Assembly (NCBI GenBank): GCA_018269055.1
Contig: JAFDVI010000030.1
Span: forward strand, 52,962 to 116,961
Direction: 5' to 3'
DNA length: 64,000 bases
Source of the DNA: Acidobacteriota bacterium
GTDB taxonomy: Bacteria; Acidobacteriota; Blastocatellia; RBC074
A program made the position numbers and the translations under genes. The first letter of the stretch is position 1. Every line of letters begins with the position of its first letter. Below, one piece after another: positions 11,658 to 22,500 of this stretch. A model generated the notes under the pieces. It was not told the origin of the DNA, did not search any database, and was given only the letters and a program-made list of their open reading frames with translations.

Positions 11658-11698
11658 CAAAAAGAGAGGCACGTATTGAATACGAGCCTCTCTTTTTG
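11658..11698. terminator. Bidirectional rho-independent terminator
   Basis: A perfect 13-bp inverted repeat (11658-11670 with 11686-11698) with GAGAGGC core and A5/T5 flanks, placed between convergent genes. Confidence 0.9.
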
Positions 11699-11726
11699 TC
11701 ACTTCACTCCTTTTGATTCTTGCAAT

Positions 11727-14700
11727 TTAGAATTGGAGACGCATTCCGAGACGAACGTCGCGGATTCCTTGATAACCACTGGGAAATCCATAATTGATGT
11801 TCTTTGCTGGAGCGCCGCCGTCCACAGGATTGACCAACGTGTTCACGTCCCAACCTCCCTTGTAGAACACCGATTCGGAAAGGTTGACACTGCCATTGCG
11901 ATTGAAGCCCGTGTCAACGCTTGTCACCGCAGCCTGATTAAACAGGTTGGTGATGTTGGCGTCGAATCTCAGCTTCACTCGTTCACTCAAATTGATCGTA
12001 TGCGAAAGCAACAAATCAGTTTGGGTGAATGCCGGCGTGCGTCCCAAATCTCCACGTCCGTTGTAGAACACCGGAACAATGAAACTGACCGTGGAACTGA
12101 GTGGTGTGCCGCTGTATGCAATCTGATTGATGGAAATCAGCGTTTCGCCCGCATTGCCTCCCCAAGGTTGTGTGTAGTTCAGGAAGAGTTTGAAGGTATG
12201 CGGACGATCGGTTCCCAACAACCCGTACACGTTCTGTCCTTTGGAATTGAAGTTTCCTGGTGAAAGGTCAAACGCGCGGCTGACGTTCGGGTCGGAACGG
12301 CCGTTTTCGTCGGAGTTGGCCAACCCAGCCCAGTTGCCCCACAAACGGCTATAAGTGTAGGAGGCGTTGTAATTCAGCCGCCGCAGGTAACCTTCACTGA
12401 ACCGTCCATCCACACGGAATTCGACACCGTCATAATTTCGCGTGGCTCTTGGCGTCAGCGGCACTCCTTGCGGCGTGGTGTACGTCTTGGAATCCGTCGC
12501 GCCAAAACCAGGATTGCCGATGGTGTAGATTTCGTTCAGGTCGGCATCCAACACGCCGATGTCTTCGATACCGCGAACCAGACGGCTGCGTGTGTAACGA
12601 ACCGACGCCACAACGCCCGGCTTCAACTCATGTTCGAGGGCGACCGCATACTGGCGCGTGGACATCGGCTTGATGGCCGGATCAATTCCGTCCAGTTGGC
12701 CCTGGGCGTTGATCGGCACGGAACGGTTGTCAATGTCGAACACTTTCGGAGCGCCGCCAGCCAATGCGCCAGGATTCGCCAACGAAAGTTTCGACAGATC
12801 CGGATCGTTCAACAGGTAGTAATGATCGTGCCAGTAATCGCCGCCGAACGAACCGCGCGCCAATTCATACTTCATCAAATCGTAGTATTGGCCGTAGCTG
12901 GCGCTAAATTTCCATTTGCCATCACCCAGAATATCCCAGGCGCCGCCAATCAGCGGAGCAATCTTGTCGCCCCAGCCGAAGCTGATTGGATTGGGAACCT
13001 TGTTGCCATTGACGACTGCCGTGTATGGAGGCAGGAATTCGTTTTCGAATCGAACACCGGCGTTGATCGTGACGTTCTTCAGAATTTGCCAGGAATCCTG
13101 GAAGTAGAAACCCTGGTTGCGGCTGGTGACGATTGCGTTGTGACGGACGCCATCGCGCCAGATGTAATACCCGTATGTGCCGCGCACGTTCTGGACTGAA
13201 CCGCGGCTAATTGCTTCTCCAAACAGAATCTGGAAACGACCGTTCGTGTAGTTGTCGTTCACGTCGTTCTTCAAACGGTTCAGGGCGTAGCCGCCTTTGA
13301 AGTTATGACGTTGCCCAAACCAACTGGTCAGATAGTTGGCGTTCAAGTAAACATTGTGACGAGTGGTGATGTCTCGTACGATCGCAAAGGTACTCGCCAC
13401 ATTCTGGAAACCAGAAGGTTGCCGGTATTGCGTCGGAATCTTGTCGAAATCCGCCTGACTGATCTTTCCCTGACTAACAATCGAAGAAGTCGAAGAGGAA
13501 CTCCAAATTAACCAGGGATCACCAGAAATTCCGTAGTTCCCATTTTTGTCGTTCAGATACTTGTAACCATAACGAGCTTCAAGAATCAGGTTTGGAGTAA
13601 GCGTGTAAATCGCAGAAGCCGTGTAATTGGACGCCGGCGTGTAACCACCACGGGTCGAGAAATCCGTCGAAGGCGGCGCCACGCTCGGATCATTGCCGGA
13701 AAGCTGGCCGATCTGTTTGACCGGATTCCAGAAGTAGGAAGTGTTGACTTGCAGTTTCTGGGTTGGCGCGAAATCCACGCGCGCAACGCCGCGATGGCTG
13801 ATCACACGCGAAGTCGTCGTCTTGGTTCCGGTCGCAAAGGGAACGGTGCGTTCAGTGCGATTTACATCCGCCGTGTAGCCCGTGAAAAAGTTCAAGCGCT
13901 CTTTGATGATTGGACCGCTAAAAGCAAAACCCGGATAGAAGGTGCGATATTCATCTTCGCGGGCGCGGAAGAATTCGTTTTTCGTCACGTCGGCGTTCGT
14001 CCGACGCCAGAAACCACGCGAATTTGAATTCAGGGCGGCGCCATTCATTTGTAACCAGGCATCGCCGTGGAAGTCGTTGGAGCCGCTCTTGCTGACGACG
14101 TTGACCACGCCGCCCAGCGTTCCGGTGTATTCCGCTTCAAACCCTGCGGTTTTGACCTGCACTTCCTGGACGAATTCAAACGGCAGCGAATCGTTGCTTC
14201 TCAGGCCCCCGCGACGAACGTCGGAAACATTGATCCCGTCCACGACGAAGGTATTTTCCGAACCGGAAGCGCCGTTGATTTGAAAACCGCCGACGCCGAA
14301 GCTGCCAGCCTTCGGTTCGGGGCGAACGCCCGGCGCAACCGCCAACAGAGAATGGAACTGGCGACCTTTGGGCGTTTTATCAATAAAGTCGGGGACAATA
14401 TTTGTTGCAGCCTTGCTCGACGTCACGTCAATCGCGTCGGCGCTGGCGCTGATGGTCACGGATTCCGAAACCGCGCCAGCGGCAAGCGAAACATCAACGC
14501 GCGCTGATTGGCCGAGCACAACCGTGACGTCTTCGTTTTTAACGGTTTTGAAGCCAGTCTGGCTGACCGTCACGGCATAAATTCCCGAAGGAACTTTTGG
14601 GAAGACGTAATTTCCGTCTCTGTCCGAAGTCGTTTCCAGGGAACGAACCAATGTGGGGCCGGAAAGGGTCACCTTGGCGCCGGGAACGGCTGCGCCTGCG

Positions 14701-14828
14701 GTGTCTTTGATTGATCCCTGAACAGCACCGGTGTTTTCTTGAGCAAGTGCCAATGAGGCAGTCGCTAAAACTAAAGCTACGCCGAGCAGAGTGGTAAGAA
14801 TTTTGTTTGCAGAGATTGATGATCTCAT
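11727..14828 (-). CDS. Oar-type TonB-dependent receptor (tandem paralogue 1)
   Basis: The ATG at 14828 has AGGAGG at correct distance and starts a clean signal peptide (MRSSISANKILTTLLGVALV, ends near ALAQ); the frame runs 45 bases further upstream without support. The 1033-residue product has a regulatory-like domain (about 33-105), a plug (KGRQFHSLLAVAPGV, GASGSENTFVVDGINVSDVR, VQVKTAGFEAEYTGTLGGVVN) and a barrel ending in RLGMRLQF. It is closely similar along its length to the receptor at 15574-18696, so the two are a tandem duplication. Substrate unknown. Confidence 0.9.
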   Translation of the reverse strand: MRSSISANKILTTLLGVALVLATASLALAQENTGAVQGSIKDTAGAAVPGAKVTLSGPTLVRSLETTSDRDGNYVFPKVPSGIYAVTVSQTGFKTVKNEDVTVVLGQSARVDVSLAAGAVSESVTISASADAIDVTSSKAATNIVPDFIDKTPKGRQFHSLLAVAPGVRPEPKAGSFGVGGFQINGASGSENTFVVDGINVSDVRRGGLRSNDSLPFEFVQEVQVKTAGFEAEYTGTLGGVVNVVSKSGSNDFHGDAWLQMNGAALNSNSRGFWRRTNADVTKNEFFRAREDEYRTFYPGFAFSGPIIKERLNFFTGYTADVNRTERTVPFATGTKTTTSRVISHRGVARVDFAPTQKLQVNTSYFWNPVKQIGQLSGNDPSVAPPSTDFSTRGGYTPASNYTASAIYTLTPNLILEARYGYKYLNDKNGNYGISGDPWLIWSSSSTSSIVSQGKISQADFDKIPTQYRQPSGFQNVASTFAIVRDITTRHNVYLNANYLTSWFGQRHNFKGGYALNRLKNDVNDNYTNGRFQILFGEAISRGSVQNVRGTYGYYIWRDGVRHNAIVTSRNQGFYFQDSWQILKNVTINAGVRFENEFLPPYTAVVNGNKVPNPISFGWGDKIAPLIGGAWDILGDGKWKFSASYGQYYDLMKYELARGSFGGDYWHDHYYLLNDPDLSKLSLANPGALAGGAPKVFDIDNRSVPINAQGQLDGIDPAIKPMSTRQYAVALEHELKPGVVASVRYTRSRLVRGIEDIGVLDADLNEIYTIGNPGFGATDSKTYTTPQGVPLTPRATRNYDGVEFRVDGRFSEGYLRRLNYNASYTYSRLWGNWAGLANSDENGRSDPNVSRAFDLSPGNFNSKGQNVYGLLGTDRPHTFKLFLNYTQPWGGNAGETLISINQIAYSGTPLSSTVSFIVPVFYNGRGDLGRTPAFTQTDLLLSHTINLSERVKLRFDANITNLFNQAAVTSVDTGFNRNGSVNLSESVFYKGGWDVNTLVNPVDGGAPAKNINYGFPSGYQGIRDVRLGMRLQF

Positions 14829-14934
14829 TTGAATTCCTCCTGATGGGTTGGTCGCGGAATGTGAATCATCCAAAATTCACCGTCCGGCTAAACGAATAGC
14901 GCCTGCATTTTTAAGAAAAGAATGAGGCCTTTCC

Positions 14935-14986
14935 GAAATGCAGCTACCAAAATTATTGATTTACCTGAACTGTATGAGACTCAGAT
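14935..14986 (-). promoter_or_regulatory. Conserved upstream element of receptor 1
   Basis: About 50 bases, including CCAAAATTATTGATT, nearly repeated at 18804-18855, each roughly 110 bases before the start of a paralogous receptor gene. Bases around the block are not conserved between the two, which suggests a promoter or regulator site. No consensus -35/-10 is obvious. Confidence 0.5.
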
Positions 14987-15501
14987 AGTTGGGTTGATTC
15001 TATGTAACCAGAAAGAGTCACTGATGTCGCGATGGACTTACCGGAATGAAACAGTGGACCTGCTACAATTCCGGAAACTGGTACGAAGAATTGCCAATTG
15101 TTTTCATTGGCTTAATTTTTGATTTTGTTTGGTCTTAGATAGCCTTCAATCTCAGCAAAGCTTTGATTACGCCTGCGGAAGGTTGATGATGTGCGACAAA
15201 CAGTTCCTTGTCGCTGCACAGGCTCAATCGTTTGTTGGAATAGCTGATAGCAGGCTTAAAAATCTTCAAGGCGGGTTCAATTTTTCTTGAGACGGTAATG
15301 ATGGCTGACTTCATTGGTTTTACGGACTTCAAAGCTTTGGGATTGTCATAAACTGGTACCGAATTCCAAATGGAAACCGATTGGATGAACACAGAAGCTG
15401 TAGGTTGAGTTTGCTAGGAAAACTTTATCGGCAAGGATAGGGCATCTCCATGTCGAAAGGGTTCTGGCAATAGTGAGGCTTTTCAGCTCGCCGAGAAACA
15501 A

Positions 15502-15540
15502 AAAAAGCGGCCTATCCTGAAATGGATAAGCCGCTTTTTG
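15502..15540 (-). terminator. Rho-independent terminator of receptor 2
   Basis: Stem AAAAAGCGGC (15502-15511) pairs with GCCGCTTTTT (15530-15539); an inner TATCC/GGATA extension is separated by one C-A mismatch. It lies just after the stop of the receptor gene ending at 15574. Confidence 0.85.
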
Positions 15541-15573
15541 TTTTCCGGTTTTTCCCGTGAGTCAGGGAAAACC

Positions 15574-18500
15574 TTAGAACTGAAGACGCATTCCGAGACG
15601 GATATCGCGAATGCCTTGATACGCCGTCGGGAAGCCATAGTTGATGTTTTTGGCCGGAGCAGCGCCAGTCACCGGGTTCACCAGTGTGTTGACGTCCCAA
15701 CCACCTTTGTAAAAGACCGCTTCAGTCAAACTGAGATTGCCGCTGCGGTTGAAGGATTGGTCGGTATTGGTCACCGCTGCCTGATTGAGCAGGTTGGTGA
15801 TGTTGGCTTCGAACTTCATCTTGACGCGTTCGCTCAAGCTGATCGTATGTCCAACCAGCAGGTCGGTTTGCGTGTAAATCGGCGTGCGTCCCAGATCACC
15901 GCGTCCGTTGTAGAACACGGGAACAATGAAGGTCACCGTGGAGGTGAGCGGCGTGCCGCTGTACGCAATCTGGTTGATTGAGAACAGTGTCTCACCAGCC
16001 TTGCCACCCCAAGGTTGGGTGTAGTTCAGGAACAGTTTGAAGGTGTGCGGACGATCCGTTCCCAACAAGCCGAAAACGTTTTGTCCCTTGGAATCGAAGT
16101 TTCCTGGTGAAAGGTCAAACGCGCGGCTGACGTTCGGGTCAGAACGACCGTTTTCGTCAGAGTTGGCCAAACCGGCCCAGTTGCCCCACAGGCGGCTGTA
16201 GGTGTAGGAAGCGTTGTAGTTCAAACGCTTCAAATAACCTTCGCTGAAACGACCGTCAATGCGGAATTCAACACCGTCGTAATTACGAACTGCTTTCGGA
16301 GTCAACGGGACTCCGTTCGCCGTCACGTACTTCTTGGCATCCGTCGCGCCAAATCCAGGGTTGCCAATCGTGTAAACTTCGTTTTCATCCGCATCCAGGA
16401 CGCCGATGTCTTCGATACCGCGAACCAGGCGGCTGCGAGTATAACGAACCGAGGCCACGACGCCGGGTTTCAATTCATGTTCGAGCGCGACTGCATATTG
16501 GCGCGTGGACATCGGTTTGATGTCCGGGTCAATTCCGTCCAACTGCCCTTGCGCGTTGATCGGAACCGTGCGGTTGTCAACGTCCAGCACTTGCGGTGTG
16601 CCACCGGCCAGCGCCGCAACATTCGCCAACGAAAGTTTCGACAGGTCCGGGTCGTTCAAACGGTAATAATGATCGTGCCAGTAATCGCCGCCGAACGAAC
16701 CGCGCGCCAATTCATACTTCATCAAATCATAGTATTGGCCGTAGCTGGCGCTGACTTTCCATTTGCCATCGCCGCGGACATCCCAAGCGCCGCCAATCAG
16801 CGGAGCAACTTTGTCGCCCCAGCCGAAGTCAATCGGATTGGGAACCGCGTTGCCATTGACCACTTTGGTGTAAGGCGGGAGGAATTCGTTTTCCAATCGA
16901 ACGCCGGCATTGATGGTGACGTTCTTCAGAATTTGCCAGGAATCCTGGAAGTAGAAACCCTGGTTGCGACTGGTGACGACTGCATTGTGACGAACGCCGT
17001 CGCGCCAGATGTAATACCCATACGTGCCGCGAACGCCCTGCACGCTGCCGCGACTGATCGCTTCGCCCCAGACGATTTCAAAACGTCCCTGGGTGTAATC
17101 ATCCAACACATCATTCTTCAGGCGATTCAGCGCATAACCACCTTTGAAGGTGTGGCGTTGGCCGCCGATGCTGGTGATGTAGTTGGCGTTGAAGTAGACA
17201 TTGTGTCGAGTTGTGATGTCACGAACGATACCAAAGGTATTGGCAACATTCTGGAATCCGCTGGCCTGACGATAGGCAGTCGGAATCGCATCATACTGAG
17301 CCTGGGTCAGTTTGCCTGACGAAACGATGGACGGAGCAGCGCCGCCCGTTCCCGGCGCGGTCGAAGCATTCCAGATGTACCACGGTGCAGCGGCCAGACC
17401 ATAGTTACCATTCTTGTCGTTCAGGTATTTATAGCCATAGCGAGCTTCCAAAATCAGGTGCGGCGTGAGCGTGTAGGTTGCGGAAGCCGTGTAATTGGAA
17501 GCAGGAGTGTAACCACCGCGAATCGAAAAGTCCGTCGTAGGAGGCGCAACACGCGGATCAACACCGGAAAGCTGGCCGACCTGTTTGACCGGATTCCAGA
17601 AGTAGGAAGTATTGACTTGCAACTTGGACGTCGGAGCATAGTCAACGCGGGCAACGCCGCGATGGCTGATCACACGCGAAGTCGTCGTCTTGGTTCCAAC
17701 GAGGAACGGAATGGTACGTTCGGTGCGATTGACGTCCGCCGTGTAGCCCGTGAAAAAGTTCAGGCGCTCCTTGATGATCGGACCGCTAAAGGCAAAGCCC
17801 GGATAGAAGGTGCGATATTCGTCTTCCCTCTGACGGAAGAACTCGTTTTTGGTCACGTCAGCAGCGGTACGCTGCCAGTTGCCACGAGGAGCCGAATTCA
17901 GCGCAGCGCCGTTCATTTGCAACCAGGCATCGCCGTGGAAGTCATTGGAACCGCTCTTGCTGACGACGTTGACCACGCCGCCCAGCGTCCCGGTGTATTC
18001 CGCTTCAAATCCGGCGGTTTTGACCTGCACTTCCTGGACGAATTCAAACGGCAGCGCGTCGTTGCTTCTGAGGCCTCCGCGACGAACGTCGGAAACGTTG
18101 ATGCCGTCAACGACGAAGGTATTTTCCGAACCGGAAGCGCCGTTGATCTGGAAACCGCCAACGCCGAAGCTGCCCGATTTCGGTTCCGGGCGAACGCCGG
18201 GAGCGACAACCAGCAAGGAATGGAACTGACGTCCTTTCGGAGTCTTGTCAATGAATTCGGGAATGATGTTGGTTGCCGCCTTGCTTGATGTCACGTCAAT
18301 CGTGTCAGCACTGGCGCTGACGGTCACGGATTCCGTAACAGCACCAGCGGCAAGTGATACATCCACATTGGCAGACTGGCCGAGCACGACATTGATGTCT
18401 TCGTTTTTAACGGTTTTGAAACCAGTTTGCGTAACGGTGACGGAGTAAACTCCCGGCGGAACTTTCGGAAAAAAGTAGTCACCTTCTTTGTTTGTAGTCG

Positions 18501-18696
18501 CTTCGAGTGAACGTACCAAACCAGGCCCGGAAAGAGTCACTTTGGCGCCCGGAATTGCAGCGCCAGCGGTGTCTTTTACCGTGCCTTTGACGGCACCAGT
18601 GTTCTCCTGAGCAAAAGCAGAAGACGCGCTTGCCAGGAGAAGAACTGCTCCGAACAGAATGGTAAGAATTCTGTTTGCAGAAAGTTTTGATTTCAT
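15574..18696 (-). CDS. Oar-type TonB-dependent receptor (tandem paralogue 2)
   Basis: The start at 18696 is set by GGAGAGA upstream and by the signal peptide MKSKLSANRILTILFGAVLL, ending near AFAQ; the frame continues 72 bases upstream without support. The 1040-residue product has the same layout as the receptor at 11727: regulatory-like domain (GAVKGTVKDTAGAAIPGAKV), plug with SGSENTFVVDGINVSD, and a barrel ending in RLGMRLQF. Differences cluster in loops, for example an inserted Ala/Pro/Gly-rich stretch around residue 455. Such loop changes would fit different ligand ranges (inference). Confidence 0.9.
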   Translation of the reverse strand: MKSKLSANRILTILFGAVLLLASASSAFAQENTGAVKGTVKDTAGAAIPGAKVTLSGPGLVRSLEATTNKEGDYFFPKVPPGVYSVTVTQTGFKTVKNEDINVVLGQSANVDVSLAAGAVTESVTVSASADTIDVTSSKAATNIIPEFIDKTPKGRQFHSLLVVAPGVRPEPKSGSFGVGGFQINGASGSENTFVVDGINVSDVRRGGLRSNDALPFEFVQEVQVKTAGFEAEYTGTLGGVVNVVSKSGSNDFHGDAWLQMNGAALNSAPRGNWQRTAADVTKNEFFRQREDEYRTFYPGFAFSGPIIKERLNFFTGYTADVNRTERTIPFLVGTKTTTSRVISHRGVARVDYAPTSKLQVNTSYFWNPVKQVGQLSGVDPRVAPPTTDFSIRGGYTPASNYTASATYTLTPHLILEARYGYKYLNDKNGNYGLAAAPWYIWNASTAPGTGGAAPSIVSSGKLTQAQYDAIPTAYRQASGFQNVANTFGIVRDITTRHNVYFNANYITSIGGQRHTFKGGYALNRLKNDVLDDYTQGRFEIVWGEAISRGSVQGVRGTYGYYIWRDGVRHNAVVTSRNQGFYFQDSWQILKNVTINAGVRLENEFLPPYTKVVNGNAVPNPIDFGWGDKVAPLIGGAWDVRGDGKWKVSASYGQYYDLMKYELARGSFGGDYWHDHYYRLNDPDLSKLSLANVAALAGGTPQVLDVDNRTVPINAQGQLDGIDPDIKPMSTRQYAVALEHELKPGVVASVRYTRSRLVRGIEDIGVLDADENEVYTIGNPGFGATDAKKYVTANGVPLTPKAVRNYDGVEFRIDGRFSEGYLKRLNYNASYTYSRLWGNWAGLANSDENGRSDPNVSRAFDLSPGNFDSKGQNVFGLLGTDRPHTFKLFLNYTQPWGGKAGETLFSINQIAYSGTPLTSTVTFIVPVFYNGRGDLGRTPIYTQTDLLVGHTISLSERVKMKFEANITNLLNQAAVTNTDQSFNRSGNLSLTEAVFYKGGWDVNTLVNPVTGAAPAKNINYGFPTAYQGIRDIRLGMRLQF

Positions 18697-19505
18697 TCGG
18701 GTCTCTCCTACTGTTTGAGAATGAAAAGCAGGTGGTAATTCGAATAGGTCACCACCCACCACACACATAACTATTTACACTCTTCAAAGGAAGGGGTCCC
18801 TCTCAGAATGCAATTGCCAAAATTATTGATTACCTGAACTAATGAGACTACGGATACAGCCTTAGAATTCAGAAAATGAAACTTGAAGTAAGTCGCTCTT
18901 GATGTTTGGCAATTACCATTCCAACATCAGCGATCTCCATCCACCATTCCATAAAGATTGCTCATACACAAGCTTACAAACATCTCTCTTTGATTTCTTG
19001 TCCTTACAAGTTCAAAAAAATGAATTTTCGTGCAGATTTTCGGATTGGCTGAGGCAATGCAAAACAGTTTACAAATAAAGAGAAACTGGATAGTTAAGCA
19101 GTTTTCTTAAGTTCGACTCTCAGCGATTTTGCGCTTTTTGATATTCGTAAAAGCAAGTTGCAGTTCCAAATCCGAGATTCTGTATTTTTCGTCTGCTTGA
19201 TAAAAATTTGAGATCTCTCCGTGATTTCCCAAATTCCTGTAAAGTTCTTCCACCACTACACTTCCGCCTTTCTGTAAGAGATTCAATCCAATCGGAATAC
19301 CAGTTGCGTTTCTGCAGACTGAAATGGAAGAACATCCATAGGTCTCCCAAACAATTTTTTTGGATTTTTTGACTGTCTCAACAGCCAATATTTCAACAAT
19401 ATGTATTTAGTCGAGGTTTCAATGCCTAGACTTTTTACCAACCAAATCACGTTTGAATCCGCCATCCTGGCCAAGGGCGGTTCTGACGAATCTAAGGAGG
19501 TAGTC
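18697..19505. other. Intergenic region between divergent receptors
   Basis: About 800 bases. The left part holds the conserved block 18804-18855. A minus-strand frame at 19107-19388 (93 codons) has no recognisable product, overlaps AT-rich DNA, and is not called. AAGGAGG at the right end is the ribosome site for 19506. Confidence 0.5.
18804..18855 (-). promoter_or_regulatory. Conserved upstream element of receptor 2
   Basis: Second copy of the block at 14935-14986, with CCAAAATTATTGATT, ACCTGAACT and ATGAGACT in the same order and small indels between them. Confidence 0.5.
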
Positions 19506-22500
19506 ATGGGTAGAACCAGCTTTTTCATCAAAAGCTTAAGGCCGGTTAGCGCCTTCCTGTTTGTTCTTTGCCTGGCCTTTGCTGGGTTTGCACAAGATAT
19601 CGCCACCAAAGGCGGAATCAGTGGACGCGTGACAGACGCCAATGGCGCTGTACTTGTCAAAGCCAAGGTCACCGTCAGCGGCCCAACTGGCGATCGCGTC
19701 GTGGAAACGAATTCAGATGGTGAGTTCGAAGTTCAAAACCTGATTCCGGGAAATTACAAAGTTAAGGCGGAAGTTTCGGGCTTCAAGTCTATTTCCGTGC
19801 CCAACATTGAGGTTTACGTAGGAAAAACCTCCACATTGAAACTCACTCTGGAAGCAGGCAACATCACTGAAGTTGTAGAGGTTACTGCCGGCACGGCCAC
19901 GGTGGACACCACCAGCACTGCCATCGGCTCCAATCTCAACGATCAGCTTTATGAAAATCTGCCACTTCAACGAAATGTTCAGAGCCTGTTCTATCTTGCA
20001 CCTGGTGCGACTGACAGTTTGGGCGGTGGACGCGCAAATCCTTCAATCTCTGGAGGCTCAGCCCTCGACAATTTGTATATTGCTGACGGCGTAAACATTA
20101 CCGATTCTGCGTTTGGTGGTTTGGGAGTATTCTCTCGCAGCTACGGCACATTGGGAGTGGGAATCAACACTTCTTACATCAAGGAAGTCCAAGTCAAAAC
20201 GGGTGGCTTTGAACCACAATTTGGACAGTCCCAAGGTGGCATCGTCAACATCATCACCAAATCCGGAACCAATGAATATCACGGCACCCTGTTTGGTTAT
20301 TTTCAGCCAGAATCCTTCGAAGCAGAACGCAAACAACCCGACGACCAGCTTGTTAACAAAGTCGGAAAGCTTCTTCACAATGAAGGGTATGACGCGGGCT
20401 TCGATGTGGGCGGTCCCGTTCCCGGATTGAAAGATAAACTTTTCTTCTTCGGATCGTTCAATCCATCCGTTCAACGCACGATCGTTCGTGGGGCGGAAGG
20501 TTCTGGATTGCGCACCATTTATGGCGATCAAACGCATCGCGGGTTCTACACCAAGAACTATGCCTTCAAACTCGACTACAACATCACGCCGAGCCATCAG
20601 GTCAATTTCTCAATCTTCGGCGATCCGACAACATCAAACGTCGCACCGTTTGCATCGCTGAACATTGACAATACAACCGCCAACAGCAAGCTTGATTATG
20701 GTACGCGAAACATTGCCGTTCGCTATAACGGATCGCTTTCCTCTACCTGGACGGTGAACGCTTCGTTTAGCCAGGGACACAATACGTTTGATGAACTGGG
20801 CTTTGCCGATGTTCATCAGATTATTGATCGCACCAATGCAGCTCGCGGCAACTACACTGCCGTCGGGCGCGGTTTTTACGAACCGACTGACGGGAAAACG
20901 TACCGCGCCACAATTGACACTCAGAAACAGGTTTCTTTCTGGGGCACGCATACAGCCAGTATCGGCTATAACTTCCAGCGCGCTTTCTATTCGGGCTTGC
21001 GCGAACGCAGCGGAGCCAAATACATCATTCCGGCAACCAATTCTGATGGTTCGCTGAAGATTTCCGCTCTTGCGGTCGGACAACCGACAAATGCGGCGTT
21101 CTCGCTCAGGTCGGCGGGGGCGGTCGCCACTTCGACTTGTACGCTTTGCCCAGTTTTGACCGTCAATGGTCAGGACCTGCGCGTGTATCTGCGTCAAGAT
21201 CGCGGGGAATTCGGCACCCCATCGTTTGAAACCGAATCGAAATACCATTCCGCTTATGCCCAGGACACCTGGAAAATCAATCGGTTCATCACTGCGCTGC
21301 TTGGTTATAGATGGGAACAGGAACGTTTGGTCGGCAGCCCCGGCTTGACGGGCGCGCGGCTGAATTATGTCTTTTCCGGCAACTGGTCGCCTCGCTTCGG
21401 CGTGACGGTTGATCCGTTTGGCAAAGGCAAGACCAAGGTTTACTACAACTATGGTCGTTTTCACGAATACATTCCGCTGGATTTGGCTGAGCGTTCCCTG
21501 TCAGCCGAGAAAGATTTCACCACAGCGGTGTTTGCGCCCGATTACACAGTTGTGAACGGCGTTCGCCGGGCTGTCATCAATCAATTTGGAACAGTCACGC
21601 CAGTGCTCGACTCGGCTCATATGATCAATAGAGCAGCCGGTGGCGTGGCTCTTTCCCCGGTGGTTTCTGCTCAAGATCCGACCAACCCCATCCTGCCCGG
21701 GACCAAGCTGGGTTATACCAACGAGCATCTGGTTGGATTCGAGCAACAATTGCCAGGCAACATGGTCGTTTCGGTGCGTTACATTGATCGCAAGATCGGT
21801 CGTATTGTCGAAGACGCCGCCGTGGTTTCTCCTGAAGGCGCTGCCTTCTTCGGCCAGACCTACTTCATCGGCAACATCAACTCGAAAACCGATGCGGCGG
21901 TCAACCCTGTTTCCTATAAATTTGCGGTCGGCGCTCCTGTTCCGTCGCAGTGCGATCCCGATCTGGTTACGGAAGTGTTCGACTTCACGGGCAAATCGCT
22001 TGGCAATGTTTGTTACGCGGCGCTTGGAAAGAACGGTCAACCGGCGGGCGATCCCGGCGCAGACGGCGTACCGGACGGTTTCCCCGACCCGGTTCGCAAC
22101 TATCGCGCAGTTGAAATCGAACTCAACAAGCGGTTTTCCAACAATTGGCAGTTGTTGTCGAACTGGCGAATTGCCAAACTCGAAGGCAACTTCGAAGGCC
22201 ATTTCCGCAATGACAACGGTCAAACCGACCCTGCGATCAGTTCGCTGTTCGATTTCACGGCCGGTGAATTCGGACTGCTCGGCGATCAATTCGCCGTCGG
22301 TCCGCTCAACACCGATCGTCGCCATATCGTCAACATCTATGGCAACTATGCCTTTGGTGAAAAGACGCTGGGCAAGAGCTTCCGTGGATTGAACCTCGGC
22401 GCTGGCATCCACCTGGAATCCGGCGTTCCGCTGAGTGAATACCTGGCTCACCCGGTATATCTCAATGCCGGTGAAGTTCCCGTTGGCGGTCGCGGCAAAC

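Larger units (their letters stand above)
14829..15573. other. Upstream region of receptor 1, including terminator of receptor 2
   Basis: 745 bases between two minus-strand receptor genes. It contains a block (14935-14986) repeated upstream of the other receptor, and the terminator at 15502-15540. A short minus-strand open frame (15135-15392, 85 codons) has no recognisable product and I do not call it a gene. Confidence 0.5.

Noticed and set aside
15135..15392. Minus-strand 85-codon frame between receptors
   Set aside because: No recognisable product and no good ribosome site; the region is better explained as promoter DNA.
19107..19388. Minus-strand 93-codon frame upstream of the receptor at 19506
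   Set aside because: AT-rich, no recognisable domain, no clear ribosome site; possible but not supportable.
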